NCBI RefSeq assembly: GCF_033958435.1
Contig: NC_134147.1
Location: 43,828,001-43,892,000 of the forward strand
Reading direction: 5' to 3'
From: Carettochelys insculpta
Taxonomy: Eukaryota; Chordata; Testudines; Carettochelyidae
Length of the DNA: 64,000 nucleotides
Under the pieces are notes generated by a model. That model was not told the origin of the DNA. It searched no databases and saw only the letters and a list, made by a program, of their open reading frames with translations. This document shows, in pieces, positions 35,259 through 46,400 of the stretch; within the stretch, counting starts at the first letter, position 1; the number at the start of each line of letters is the position of its first letter. Both the position numbers and the translations under genes were made by a program.

Positions 35259-35292
<34 letters not shown>
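35146..35292 (+). mobile_element. Second 3' end of the 32937 LINE family
   Basis: GATGCAAGGACTGTCATTCTCGTG to the end aligns with the last codons, 3' UTR (GTGCGATCCATAGTCTATGT) and tail of the element at 32937-33843. Here the tail is (CTG)n, about eight units, instead of (CTA)n. The 5' end is truncated inside the zinc-knuckle coding part. The flanks CACTTTGAAAATG and TACTGTGAAAGTAAATG suggest a worn target duplication. Only about 150 bp remain, so it cannot code. Confidence 0.8.
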
Positions 35293-35296
<4 letters not shown>

Positions 35297-35776
35297 GAAA
35301 GTAAATGTCTGAACAGAGCTTTCAAATTTATTTTTTGATAAAACCTTGGGTGCCATAGATCATAAAAATGTATATTCCACTGGTAATCTCATCTAAGTCA
35401 GATACTGTACTGGTATTTTAAAGAAATCCCATTTTAATTTTGTCAAGAAGCACAGGCATGACTTTTTATTTTCTGGGGAGGTTTGGTGGGGAGGGGAGGC
35501 TTTACATTTACTGAGTTTTGATAGCCCTGTTCATCCATCAGACACATTGTGCTCAGGAAAGCTTTCCTCAGAACACCTCTACCAAATGGGGTTTTTATCT
35601 TACTTGGGAGAAGCTGTGCCTCAGCTGAGAAAGTAATAGTGTTAATGAAAATTAAATCCCTGTCCTCTATGACAACACAGACAGGAGACGTGATATTGGT
35701 TTTTCCAATGTGTGCATCTGTTCACTAAGATTTGGACAGGGACAAGGGGTGATTCGTTTATTTTGGGCCCTGACAC

Positions 35777-35967
35777 ACTTACCTCCCAGTGAGAACAGCA
35801 AGAAGTCCTGTGGCACCTTATAAACTAACAGATATTTTGGAGCATAAGCTTTTGTGGGCAAAGCTTATGCTCCAAAATATCTGTTAGTCTACAAGGTGCC
35901 ACAGGACTTCTTGTTCTCGTTGATACAGACTAACACGGCTACCTCTCTGATACTTATCTCCCAGTGA
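35777..35967 (+). mobile_element. Palindromic retroposon with 16-bp target duplication
   Basis: ACTTACCTCCCAGTGA (35777-35792) and ACTTATCTCCCAGTGA (35952-35967) flank the element, one mismatch in 16. Inside, an arm from 35791 to about 35854 (AAGTCCTGTGGCACC, CAGATATTTTGGAGCATAAG) is inverted at about 35859-35918. The loop is only about five bases (TGGGC). The 3' tail GATACAGACTAACACGGCTA follows the second arm. It is non-coding. Confidence 0.88.
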
Positions 35968-36104
35968 TAGTTTTTGTTGCTACCTACTTGGGTGTGATCC
36001 TAAGGAACCTCAGATCTATTCAAGGGACATACAATATTGGATGCACAATGTAAGTAAGAGTCAGACTGCTTGTGGCGCCAGAAAGAACTGGTAAGGAATA
36101 TCAT

Positions 36105-36300
36105 GCTCGTTTCTGGGCCCCAAGCAGAAAGGGATTGATACACTGGCAGGTATTTTGAGACGTGCATCTAATATTAAAGGATTTGAGAAGTATGTCTCAT
36201 AAGAATGATATGTACAGCTTAGCTGAACAATGATTGTGTTGAGACGGGATCATGCTAAATGCCTGCTAACATTAGAAAGGTTTAATCAGAGAGAAGGGGT
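36105..36300 (+). mobile_element. Possible CR1-related fragment
   Basis: GTTTCTGGGCCCCAAGCAGAAAG, GATTTGAGAAGTATGTCTC, GTACAGCTTAGC and AGAAAGGTTTAATC follow in diluted form the order of text in CR1 near the end of ORF2 and into the 3' UTR (compare 53600-53760). Divergence is high and no ends are visible. Confidence 0.35.
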
Positions 36301-36661
36301 GTAACTAGGAGTAAAAGGATGAAATGAAGCAAAAGAGCATTTACTTGAAACACAGCCACCGTGGGTGGTGGGGCGGGGGAGAGAATTGGCGACTCCATGC
36401 CAGCTGGTGTGAGTCCCAGCTGAGATGTGGTTGGTCAGTTGCTCCCCTCAGCAGCTCTTTGCAGATCCACCGTGAGGGAAACGGCGACCCTGCAGGAGCC
36501 CATTCGTATTGGGAGGCAGCTGAAATGCTGCTTCATGTCCTGAACGGGCTGGCAGGGAACTTGCCCCCAGATCCTTGCTGTCGCAAGGAGGGAGGGAGCC
36601 CCTTGGAGCTGGGACATGGTGTAAGTGCTTGTACTCCCCTTCCCCCGTATGTAAGTGTACC

Positions 36662-37156
36662 ATGGAATTGTTTGTCTTGTTAAAGCGTGTTGAGTTACTG
36701 AAAACGCGGGGAACCACTGGTGTGGCGGGGAAGTGCTTGGTTTCTCTAAAGCCTTTAATTAATGTTGATTATGATCTTCTTTTTGGGAAAGCAACAAGTT
36801 TTGATGCCCAAGCTTTACAGCACCATTTTTCTGCAGCATATATACCTGAGGAGGGCTCTTATTTTACTCACAAAAAAGGCATTGGTTTGTGTACCTACTC
36901 CATTTTTGAGGAGCCAGCTCCTACTAAAATTAATGGAAAGACTCACCCTGATTTAACTGGTAGATGGAGAGGGTCTTGTCATGGCTATGCAACTGTGTGT
37001 TACCCGAAGGGGATTGTTAATATTTATTCAATAGTTAAACCTGAGTTGTCATGTACTTGTTCACTAGGCTTCCACCTCAGGAGTTCATTTTACATCATCC
37101 CACAAGCTGTGAAAGACTGCCAGGATTTACGTAGGATTAAAAATGTTCTTGAATAA
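36662..37156 (+). CDS. Unidentified ORF, 164 codons from ATG
   Basis: An ATG at 36662 opens a frame to TAA at 37154-37156. The same frame is open upstream to about 36575 without another ATG. The product is mixed in composition and does not look like random AT-rich translation. It has clusters such as NVDYDLLFGKATSFDAQALQ, YIPEEGSYFTHKKGIGLCTY and HPDLTGRWRGSCHGYATVCY, with seven cysteines, most of them in the second half. I recognise no domain, signal peptide or transmembrane segment. No splice context, promoter or poly(A) signal ties it to a host gene; a retroposon copy begins only about 10 bp after its stop. It may be part of an unrecognised mobile element or endogenous viral sequence, a retrocopy, or chance. 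Do not treat it as a confirmed gene. Confidence 0.35.
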   Translation: MELFVLLKRVELLKTRGTTGVAGKCLVSLKPLINVDYDLLFGKATSFDAQALQHHFSAAYIPEEGSYFTHKKGIGLCTYSIFEEPAPTKINGKTHPDLTGRWRGSCHGYATVCYPKGIVNIYSIVKPELSCTCSLGFHLRSSFYIIPQAVKDCQDLRRIKNVLE

Positions 37157-37164
37157 CAAAGTAT

Positions 37165-37295
37165 TCTTCAGATCTGAAGACGTGGGTCTGTCCCATGAAA
37201 GCTCATCACCTAATAAATAATATTGTTAGTCTTTAAGGTGCTACAGGACTGCTTTCTTTGTTTTGCGAAGACACAGACTAACATGGCTACCTCTG
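37165..37295 (+). mobile_element. GTTAGTCT retroposon, simple copy
   Basis: CTGAAGACGTGGGTCTGTCC, AGCTCATCACCTAATAAATA, GTTAGTCTTTAAGGTGCTAC and ACAGACTAACATGGCTACCT follow the family in sense to its 3' tail. Only a small palindrome, CTTCAGATCTGAAG, at its 5' end hints at an inverted start. No target duplication is clear. Confidence 0.8.
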
Positions 37296-38888
37296 GGGGA
37301 CAAAATCCTTTTAAGTTCTGCTGGAAATCTAGTCACCTTCACTCACCTGACTCTGACACTTGCATTACTTTGCCTTTTCTCTCTCTCTGTCTGTTTCTCT
37401 GTGCCTTATGTATGGGCGGTTTCTTTCCCCAAATTTTCCTTCTGTTTTCTATCAAATGGAATCTCAATGACCATTATTTCCTGTTTCTAGACAGAGTTTG
37501 TGCACCTCTGAGGCTGAACGCAGGTGTTTTTTTGCTACAGCATCGACATGCTGCACTATAATTTGCTCTAGCCTTAAACGTGGTACTTAGGGTGTCTAAT
37601 AGCTAATGGGAGATTGTCTGACTTCTGGTACTGTGCCTCCTCAAGAGACCACTTAATTTCCTTGTTCTTTTGCTTACGCTGTAGTTTAGTCATTCAGTAC
37701 AGTGGGAATGAGAGCCGATGGAAGGTTTGTTTTTCACTTGTGGGAGGACTCTAATACGTAGAACTAGTTTGTGGATCTGTTTCTCAAAGAAACTGAGTTC
37801 AGGAAACCGTCAGCCTTGATTTTTACGGTTTTTGTAGAGCTACATGCATCAAACGGAGGGACAAATGCAGGCGACCTGCAAATTTCTGTTGTGGCTTACC
37901 TTCCTGAAAGAAAGCTGGTAGTGAGATTCACCACAGCTCTGGATGGTTTTTCTTTTAACAGGAGTTAATAAAATGTACGTATTGGGGCAAGTTGCATATA
38001 AAAGGCCAATCATCGTTAAGTCTTCTAGGATTTGTATTCATGGCAAAAAACACCCCCACGGCAGCGATTTTGAGCCCAGGTTCACCCTGTGGCACCAAAA
38101 ATGGTGATGTAGGTGTGGGCTGGTGCTTGGGCTGTAAAGTTCAGGGAGATGGGCGCATTTCAGAGCCTGAGACGAAACTTCGAAGCTGCTCTTTTGAGCA
38201 CTGCAGCACAAGCTGGGCTCTGTAGGCTTGGGCACTCAGACTCGCTTCTGTGAGTTGTTGGTTTTGTCATTGATATGTCGACGTACACATGGGACTGGAA
38301 GGGACCTCCTGATCAGTATCTGGTGCTTTGTTATCCCAGGCAGCCCTGTGATATAATCCCATGTACTCACAAAACACCTAGGTACAGGGCAATGCACTGC
38401 CCCAAGAGTAGCTGGACAGGTGAGTCGGTAGTGGTCAGGTCTAAATAGCTCCAAGTCTTTAACGGGTTCACAACTAGCTCGCCCTGCTGGCCAGGCTGCT
38501 GGAGGCGGCGCATCCAGGAGTCCTTTCACTCCCTGCCCTTTTGTAACTGGTTGTAGGGAAGTAGTAGTTCTGCAGACCCTCTTCCCTTACAGTAGTTTTA
38601 CGTGGGATAGGAGTCGCAGGTTCAGAGGAGCGTGGCCACCTTTGCATCTTTTGCGTTTAGGCTTGTATGAATGGAGGCATATATGAATGTACAGTAGAAT
38701 AATCAGCTTCATGTCTCCTTGAAGCCAGTTCAGCCTTTTGCATCCTGCATCTACGTACACAGACAATGTATGGCAATATATGTAGGAGGAGAGAGTCTAA
38801 GCTTCACCAGAGAATTTTCAGTGCTATAAATAACCAGATTAGGAGAGAGCATTATGAGCATATAGAATCGTATGGGGTATAATTTTTG
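37296..38888. other. Intronic sequence, no gene
   Basis: No domains, splice-supported exons or transposon ends recognised. Confidence 0.4.
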
Positions 38889-39614
38889 ATGGGTGGGAGC
38901 ACACCAAGAATTTGGTAAGTGGTCAAGGGCTGCACTTTCCTATGATATTAATGGAGGGGGCGTAGGGTCTGGGACAGAGTGCAGGTACTGGAAGGAGCTC
39001 TGAGAAGAGGTGCAGGGGGTGTGGGTTCAGGGAGGGAGTTTCCATGCAGGAGGGGTTTGTGACCTGGGACAAGGGTACAGGAGGGTGCAGAGGGTTTGGG
39101 GGTTGTGACCTGGGGCAGGAGTTTGGGGTGCAGGAGGAGTGCCAATGACCTGGAGTTTGGGGTGCAGGTGGGGTGCCAATCGTAGGCTTGGGCCAGGAGC
39201 TGCCCAGTAGAATCCTCAGGCTGGTTCCCTGGTTGCCACAGCCCCACACATTGGTCGAAGCATCCGGCTGCCGAGGCCTCCATGTATATCTTTGCATGGC
39301 CGTGCCCCCAGAGGGGTCAGGGATAGACTGTCTCCGTGTGCTGCACACAGCTGAAAGCACTGACGTGATAGCTCCCCGTGAACAGTTTCTAGCCAATGGG
39401 AGGCTGTGAGGATGGTGCTGGGACAGGGGAAGGGCACAGATAGGGCATGCTGCACCGACAGACATGCAAATCCCAGCAGCCATCTGCTTTCAGCAGTTTA
39501 CGGGGCCCTAGCGGCCAGGGAACCTGTGCAATGGTCCCACTAGGCCATGTTGGGCTGGATCCAAATGTATGTCAGGCTGGATCTGGCCCACGGGCGATAT
39601 GTTACCTGCCTTTG
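38889..39614. mobile_element. Non-autonomous hAT-like element, GC-rich
   Basis: It opens ATGGGTGGGAGCACACCAAG, continues with a G-rich tract of loosely repeated TTTGGGGTGCAGGAGG and GTGACCTGGG units, and closes GGATCTGGCCCACGGGCGAT then GTTACCTGCCTTTG. CTGGCCCACGGGC near the right end is a hallmark of abundant sauropsid hAT elements that end in GCCCACCCCTG. Target duplication is not clear. The 186-codon ORF on the minus strand here reflects the G-rich repeats, not a gene. Confidence 0.6.
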
Positions 39615-39642
39615 ATGTGTGTTTAGCATACTCACATATATA

Positions 39643-39824
39643 CACTAAAAGCCCAGTTATTCGGCACTCAAATAACCAGCACATTTATTTAACCGGCATG
39701 CCTGGCTAACCTGAGCAGCTGGGATCAGCTGCCACACAGCCAACTGATTGGCCAAGGCTGGCTGCCGTGGCTGCCGGAAAGCCGGCTGCTTGGCCGGGTA
39801 TGCCAGATAATAAAGGTTGTACTG
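39643..39824. mobile_element. Short Tigger/pogo-like MITE, TA-flanked
   Basis: TA at 39641-39642 and at 39825-39826 flanks a 182-bp element. The left end is CACTAAAAGCCCAGTTATTC; the right end in reverse is CAGTACAACCTTTATTATCT, an imperfect terminal repeat of the Tigger type. The interior holds repeated CCGG-rich motifs. Confidence 0.7.
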
Positions 39825-39826
39825 TA

Positions 39827-40664
39827 ACTGTTTTCTGGAGTTTTCCAAAATACATAGTTTTTAGATTAAAAGTGAAAAATTCTGCACAGAAAAGATTTTT
39901 TTCTAAAGAAAACATTTCTTTATTGTGACTGTTGCATGTTTAAGTTGTATACATGGATGAATCTTTGAAATATTCATGCAGCGATCTAAAGAATCACCTT
40001 GTTAATTCACACCTAGTTAATCCAACCTCCCCATAATTTGCATGCACAAAAATTACAGTCTCTCATGACTTGCTAGCAAAGCCTTGACAACAGAACACTG
40101 TAATGAGGTCCCATTACTAAGGTTTGATTGGTTATGAAAATAGTCTCTAATACATTAACTAGAGAAAACATAAATAATGGCAGCTAAATTCCACTTACCA
40201 AATCAATGAACAAAGTACATTTTGTGTTACATTTTACTTGTTTTTCATCAACAGTTTATATACCCCCTGGTCATGCAACATTTAAATTAGCAGGTGCCAT
40301 ATTCTTGAGTTCAGTGGGCATAGGATTGGGCCCTTCCTCAACTAATTCATGAAATTCAGCTATTCCCCATGGGTGCCCTCATCAGCAGTGTTAATTAACA
40401 AGATTCCCACAGAGCATTTGAGATGGTAAGTATTTTACTCTCCATATTATCCATCAGCCAGCTGAACCACAAAATGAACTCGGCAACAAGGGTTACATCC
40501 TACCGGCATGTTTCCATGTGAAGACGTGAGAATTACTAGTCTCATGAATCATAATCCATTCAGAGGAGAAAGTTTATGGGGATTCATGTGGCAGCATTTG
40601 GTGAGTCTGTGTTGCCATGAACGTTTCCATGTTGCAAGTGTGAGAAAATGCAAGTGCTAAGGCT
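39827..40664. other. Intronic sequence, no gene
   Basis: AT-rich sequence without recognised repeats or exons. Confidence 0.45.
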
Positions 40665-40669
40665 GGAGC

Positions 40670-40765
40670 AGGTGTGGATCAGAAGTTAGAGGTCTATCCT
40701 GCAGACCCCAGGTTCAGATCCCTGCTCCACCACAGCTTTTCTATGATTTTGGGCAGGTCACAGGT
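40670..40765 (+). repeat. MIR-like SINE remnant (5' and core)
   Basis: CCAGGTTCAGATCCCTGCTC resembles a B-box-containing tRNA part, and ATTTTGGGCAGGTCAC the MIR core. The order is that of MIR plus strand. Confidence 0.65.
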
Positions 40766-40779
40766 GTACATTCAGGGTA

Positions 40780-41518
40780 GAGTGTAGGGTACAGATCCTT
40801 CATGCCCAGCCAACACACACATAAACAGTAGTGGAGATCGAGAGGCACTGCTTGGGCACTCTGACAGCGTAGGCACACCCTGCCCCCTTGAAGACCAAGG
40901 TTAATCGGGTGTGATCACCACTTGAGCTCCCTCTATCACCCGCTAATCCAGAGCAACCCAGCCCAAAGGCCTGAGTCCTTAACATGGCCCTACAACTCAA
41001 GGCCACAGTGCCTATTGATCAAATTCCAAAAGTATGGGGCAGCAGCCCTGATAAGGGGAAACATGCCCACCTGACTCTACTGAGTCTCGACCCAGGGCCC
41101 TGTCAGTGGGGTAATAGACCACCACTCGCTCAGCAGTGAATCTCACCACAACATACTGAAGTCCCAGGTGGGAGACCACTCACACACCCTTCCTGGGTCA
41201 CTTTCTACCTGCTCCAGTATGCAGTTGTTTCACCAGGTTCCAGGGTCTTCCATCTCTGCAACACCAATTTCTCTCCCTGTCTCTCCTGTCTCCAGAGGTC
41301 CAATGTAGTCTCCAACTCCCATCTCCTGCTGGCCTATCTTAGGAGCTCTTGCAGCACGACCTTCCTCTCTGGCCACCATTCAGGACTGAGCTGATCTGCT
41401 CTTCCGTATACTGCTCCAGCGCTTGGGGCACATACAGTACATCCGGGAGCAGAACTTCCTGTGCCCTCCAGGCATTAACCACACTCGTCCCAATGAGGGC
41501 TATGCATACTCCGTCACA
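40780..41518 (-). mobile_element. Possible LTR or LTR-like repeat fragment
   Basis: The right edge TATGCATACTCCGTCACA, read on the minus strand, begins TGTGACGGAGTATGC, like the start of LTRs seen in turtles. The stretch is GC-rich and homogeneous (for example GAGTCTCGACCCAGGGCCCT), unlike its surroundings. The other end and a target duplication could not be located, so boundaries and class are tentative. Confidence 0.4.
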
Positions 41519-42634
41519 GACATGAAGAGTGCCCTATAAACCTGAAATCTCTGTATGCATACCCTACACACTCCAGCTAGGGCCTGTCATGGCTGCACTG
41601 CTAATTTCAACAGTGTCCGTGTCTCACTGAAGGTTCCTTTCCTCTACTTCTGCCCCCTTCTCAGAGCATTTTACTGTTGTGCAGACTTGCATGCCACAGT
41701 GTGGACACAAATACATTCCCAAAACAGATTAAAAGGGGCAAAGCTAGTTTCTTATTTTGAGGCTTTGAATATTCTAAGCTGTAGAGTTTTTTCAATTGCT
41801 GTCCCCTCGAGGATGTGCAGCTTGGCTGGACAGTTGCTCAAAAGTGGATTGAAAAGGTGCTAATCTATAAACCAGGGATAATGGTGCTGACATCCATTAT
41901 AAAACACTTCAAGATCTGCTAATGAAAAGCACTATATAAGCACCATGTGGTGATGGTGTTTGTGTTTGAGAGGAAGGAAAAGGAGTGACATGATTGGATT
42001 CTGTGACAAAAGGAAATCCACTGTTCTTTAGGACAGAGGTGAGCTTTTTACGTTGGACCACACTTTTCTTCCTAGCAGTTAGCAACTCCCCCTGTCCTCA
42101 CCTGTCTAATGTAATTCAAACCAATGGTAATTTTATGTTTTCGTATGTGTATTTTCACATGGATAAACTGATTAATTAATAAAGTGTTTACAGTATATCC
42201 ATGTGAAAATACACACACAAAAATAGGAACAGAAGGTTTTTAGTGAGATGGATGAGCCTGAGACTCAGCAGCCAGTCATGCTGCGCCCTGCCTTGCAATT
42301 TCACCGCCTAACCCCATGCTCCCACTTTGTGACTCCTGCATTGGGAGAGGCTGATGATTAGCTTCATTCCTTTCCTTGTAAATAACCAACAGTGGCTAAA
42401 GTGAGGTGGGATTCACAAAAGCGCTAGGCAATGACCTAACTCGACTTGCAATAAAACCAGAGAGTTTTGCTATTGATTCCAAGGAGAGCAAAGTTAGGCC
42501 CATGGTGACTGCTTCTGCTAATTTGAACAGTGAGCTGGATTCTGTTCTTGTTATGCATCGCTCACTGGTCTTTAAAATCAGATTCTGTTCTTCTCTGATA
42601 TGTACGTTAAGTGCATATTTAATGGGCCTCGATT
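41519..42634. other. Intronic sequence, no gene
   Basis: A MIR-like tail (TAAAACACTTCAAGATCTGC, CACTATATAAGCACC) lies at about 41885-41940. At 42140-42215 a 16-base segment, TATGTGTATTTTCACATGGA, is mirrored by TCCATGTGAAAATACACA, forming an inverted pair. Nothing else seen. Confidence 0.45.
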
Positions 42635-42642
42635 GGTTAGAG

Positions 42643-43468
42643 CAGGAGTCGGCAACCTGTGGCTCCAGAGCTGCATGTGGCTCTTTAAGGAGTCACTTGT
42701 GGGTGCTGCCGCTGACTCCTCTTGCGGTTCTCTGCCCTGATGCATCTGAAATAGCGGAAATAATTTAATTGGTTTAACAGCCAGCAGTGTGGGAGGGAAC
42801 CGGCCCTTAAACCAATTAAATTTAGTTCCATTGTTTCAGCGGTGGCAGGGCAGGGAGCCACCCACGCTGCAGGTGAGCCAAGTGCTAAGCCTGCAGGATT
42901 CTGCCCCTGCTGGAGCCATGAAGCCCCGCTGAGAAGGAATGCTGCCGCATAGAGCGGTGACAGTGCGTGCAGCTGGAGGAGCTTATCGGCTGAGGCGGGC
43001 TAATCCTGGGGATGTGGGAGCAGGTTTGGGGCTGAGAGGGGTTAAGCCTGGGAGATGGGGGGGAGGGCGGGGTTTAAAACTTAAGGACAGAGAGGTGGAT
43101 TTGGGTGCTGAGGCAGATCAAGTCTGGAGATGGTGGGGGCAGGTTGGTGGGCCGAAGGGGTACAGCCTGGGAATGGAAAGTTGATGTGAATATTGCTCTT
43201 TCCTGCTTTAAGAGCCTATCCCCAGGCCCAAGATTTGCCTTGTCCTCATTTCCCCTCCAATCCAGGGCTGAAAGTAACTCAAACTTTTTAACTGGTACAA
43301 ATCATTGTGTGTGTGCTGTTCTTAAAACAGGGGTGGCAAAAAGTACAGTTTGATGTTATTTATTAAGGACTGTCTCATATTCACATGCATTGCGGCTCTT
43401 AAATTATTGACTCTATAACCGAATTTGAAAGAAATGGCTTTTCTCGCTGTTTTGGTTGCAGACCCTTG
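42643..43468. mobile_element. Non-autonomous hAT element, 826 bp
   Basis: The left end CAGGAGTCGGCAACCTGTGG matches in reverse the right end GGTTGCAGACCCTTG. Flanks GGTTAGAG (42635-42642) and AGTTAGAG (43469-43476) form an 8-bp duplication with one mismatch. The body has GCTGCATGTGGCTCTTTAAG near the left end and TGCGGCTCTTAAATTATTGA near the right, typical of this hAT family. The centre is G-rich, with GGGGTTAAGCCTGGGAG repeats. No transposase ORF remains. Confidence 0.87.
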
Positions 43469-43476
43469 AGTTAGAG

Positions 43477-46400
43477 GAATAGCTGCTGATGCACAAGAAG
43501 GAAAGAGGCTCAGCTTCACTTTCAAATCTCAATGAGTTTAGTAAGTGGTGAGCTAGAAATGAAGCATTTATAATATGTGCAAATTTGATCTGTAGTAAAT
43601 ATGGAACACTACATTTTTATGGTTTGAATTCTCACAGGCATCCCTATGTTTGTGGACAAAAGAAATACATGATTAGTATGAATCAGATAAGAGTATCAAA
43701 GACTGAACTCCACGTAGACCCTCTTGAAGTAAATTCCAGTACTATCCATTTGGATAATACCTAAATTGACCACAGGGAAGAGTGCTCGGCCACAAACTTG
43801 CTAATGGAAGTGCTGCACTTAATTTTGTGTTAATCTACTATTTATAGATGAGGCTGTTTTTAATTATATACCATGTATGATGAATATTTGTTCAAACCTG
43901 GCCATGAACTGGGTGTCTTTTCTGAGGACAGAACAGGTTGTCTTGGACGGTTTGCCATCAGCAGGTCTGCAGAGCTTACCCTACCTTTCATTTAGCTGGT
44001 AATTTAAATGACGGATGCAAAACAAATAAAATAGACTTCCCAAATGATCTAATGATGTGAGAGAAGACCTTTTTCACCCCCGGTTGTAGAAGACTTTTGC
44101 AGGGGCACTCATCTTCTACAAGTGCTAAAAAGCCTCCTGGGATGCCTCCAGAACGCATGCTAGAGTGATGTTGCTGCCTCTAAGCAGTCTCTGAAAGATA
44201 TCTCATAAAACTCCAGCTATAACACATGGCTTTTTTGTTTTGTTTTGTTTTTTATCTGAAGCCACCGTTCATGCATCTCGCAGCATAATTTTTGCTACAG
44301 AATCTTCAATGAGGTGAAAACACCCATGGTATAAGTATGGAGAAAAAAATATTAAAGGAGTCCTGTTGTGAAATGTAATATACGGTCTTTAATTAGGTAT
44401 CTGCTCTGGGGTTTCAAATGAAGCCTGAATGCAGCCTCTTCTTGGAAGGCCTTGAGCATTAAGATATTTTCCATACAAATTATATAGTTTTAAAACATAC
44501 TGATTTATGCCCCTGTGCTCTGTTGGGTTCTAAACAGCAACCCCAGGAGTGGGGGAGAAGATTACAAAAATTACAGCTGTTACTGGGAGTTGAGGGTGTT
44601 CAGCACCTTGGAAAAGCAACCTCTAAGTGATTTACTTTCAACTGATTAGGCACAATAATTGCATTACAATGTTAGAGAACTGTTTTCTTCTAACAAGGTA
44701 ATTGAGGTGACTGACTATGGGCTCTTTGAAGACTTATTCTTAGATAACTATAAGTAAGATTCTGATTAATTTAGCAGCGGGGCTTCAAAGGCTTTTACCA
44801 ACTTAACATGAGGCCCTAGCTGAATGATAAGGAGATAAGCAGCCTCTGAATTTCATACTAACAATTTGGCCATGCCATCCTTTAGGTTTCCTTTGGATTG
44901 TCTGATGGGCAACCTAATTATAATATCAATTTATCTTTACAATGGACACTGTTAAATTACTGAATTCAGAACCATTGTAGGCAGCTTCACAATATCAATT
45001 GTGTTGATGGACCTGGTCTTTTAGTCCCAAAGGTGAAAGCCTGTTCTTTTCTCACTAGTAGATGAAGCTGAAAGCATTAGCTAATATGGGTTCCCAGTCC
45101 CTTCTCTTTCCCATCTTGTGAGAAGCTGATGGTGCAAACTGCAGTGCTGATATATTGCTTTTTATGGCTGCAGGAGAAAAGGTACAAGGGGTTAGATTGT
45201 GAATATAAGGTCACTAGCTACCATCATACAACAGGGAGTACTTTTGCCAAATATCATAAAAGTTTATGAACCATAAAATTCACACTAGGAGTCCATAACC
45301 ACCCAGCCTTTCCCTCAGTGCTGCCTTGTTGCAGCATTAGCAATCCTCAGTGACTCTCACAGTAGGGCAGAGGACAGATTAAGTGGGCAAATTACTATAT
45401 AATGTCGGTAAGATTTGATACTGTTAAATATTTCAGTGCAAAGGTGGCAACCGTGTTAACATGTTTAAATATGATTGGCTCCTGTTTTCAAGCCGAACAT
45501 CTTACGCTGGCCAGGGCAGCCAATAAAACTCTGTGTATTTAATTAGTTCTGCTGTTAGCCATTGTCTGATCTGCCATAACTGCTGGTCTGCTCAGATGAA
45601 GGGGACCATGATCTTCCGAGTCTTCTCTCCTCAAAGACTATCACACTCAGAAGATGATGAAATGGCACTTAAAGAAAAGTCCTATGCTGTGCACTTAATT
45701 AAGCCCCATTAATAACAAGGGACTGAATTACAATTTCAGATTCATCCGCAGAACATGACAGAGACGGATCCTCCCTGGGAAAATGTTCGGGTGATCTCTA
45801 ACATACGTGCTGCAAATTAGTCACGCATTTGGATTTCGGCCGTATAGCATCTCAGAATGGAAGACGTTAGTTATTTTTAGTATGCCCTTCCCAAGACCAG
45901 GAATAGAATTTGCTTGGCTTTTTCCCCCCACATTAAGAAACCTTTCTGGCTTTGTTGTAAGTGTGGTTTGTAATCATTGTACACATCCCAGATGGTTCAT
46001 GAAAACTCTTTGAAATGCCATCTGCCAGGCGTGTGTCCAGCCGGCAAGCCTGTCATGCTGCTGCAAGAAAGGAGGAGACAGGGTTCCCCTTCACCTTTCT
46101 TTCTGAATCACAATCGGTAACACTTGCTAGGATTCAAGACAGGATGCGTAGCCTCACAAGCATCTGAGAACAATCTTTGTGCTAGATAATAACATGGAAA
46201 GTTGTTGTTTTTCTAAAACCTTCCCCCAGATAGGGCACCCTAACGTGTGCTGTTTTATTTCCTTCCGTTCGTTATTGGAGTCTGATGTGTGGTGACAAAT
46301 GTCATCTAGCTGATGTAATGGTTTTTGTTTTTACGCTACGGCTCAGCATTTCTAATATATTCAGTGTGTGTCACAGACAGTCCTGCTGATAACAAGCCCA

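Noticed and set aside
35127..35312. ORF with an alanine run
   Set aside because: The run is the (CTG)n tail of a LINE copy read in another frame, not a polyalanine protein.
38923..39483. 186-codon ORF on the minus strand, rich in proline and cysteine
   Set aside because: It coincides with the G-rich core of a hAT-like element and shares its repeat units. Overlapping open frames occur on both strands.
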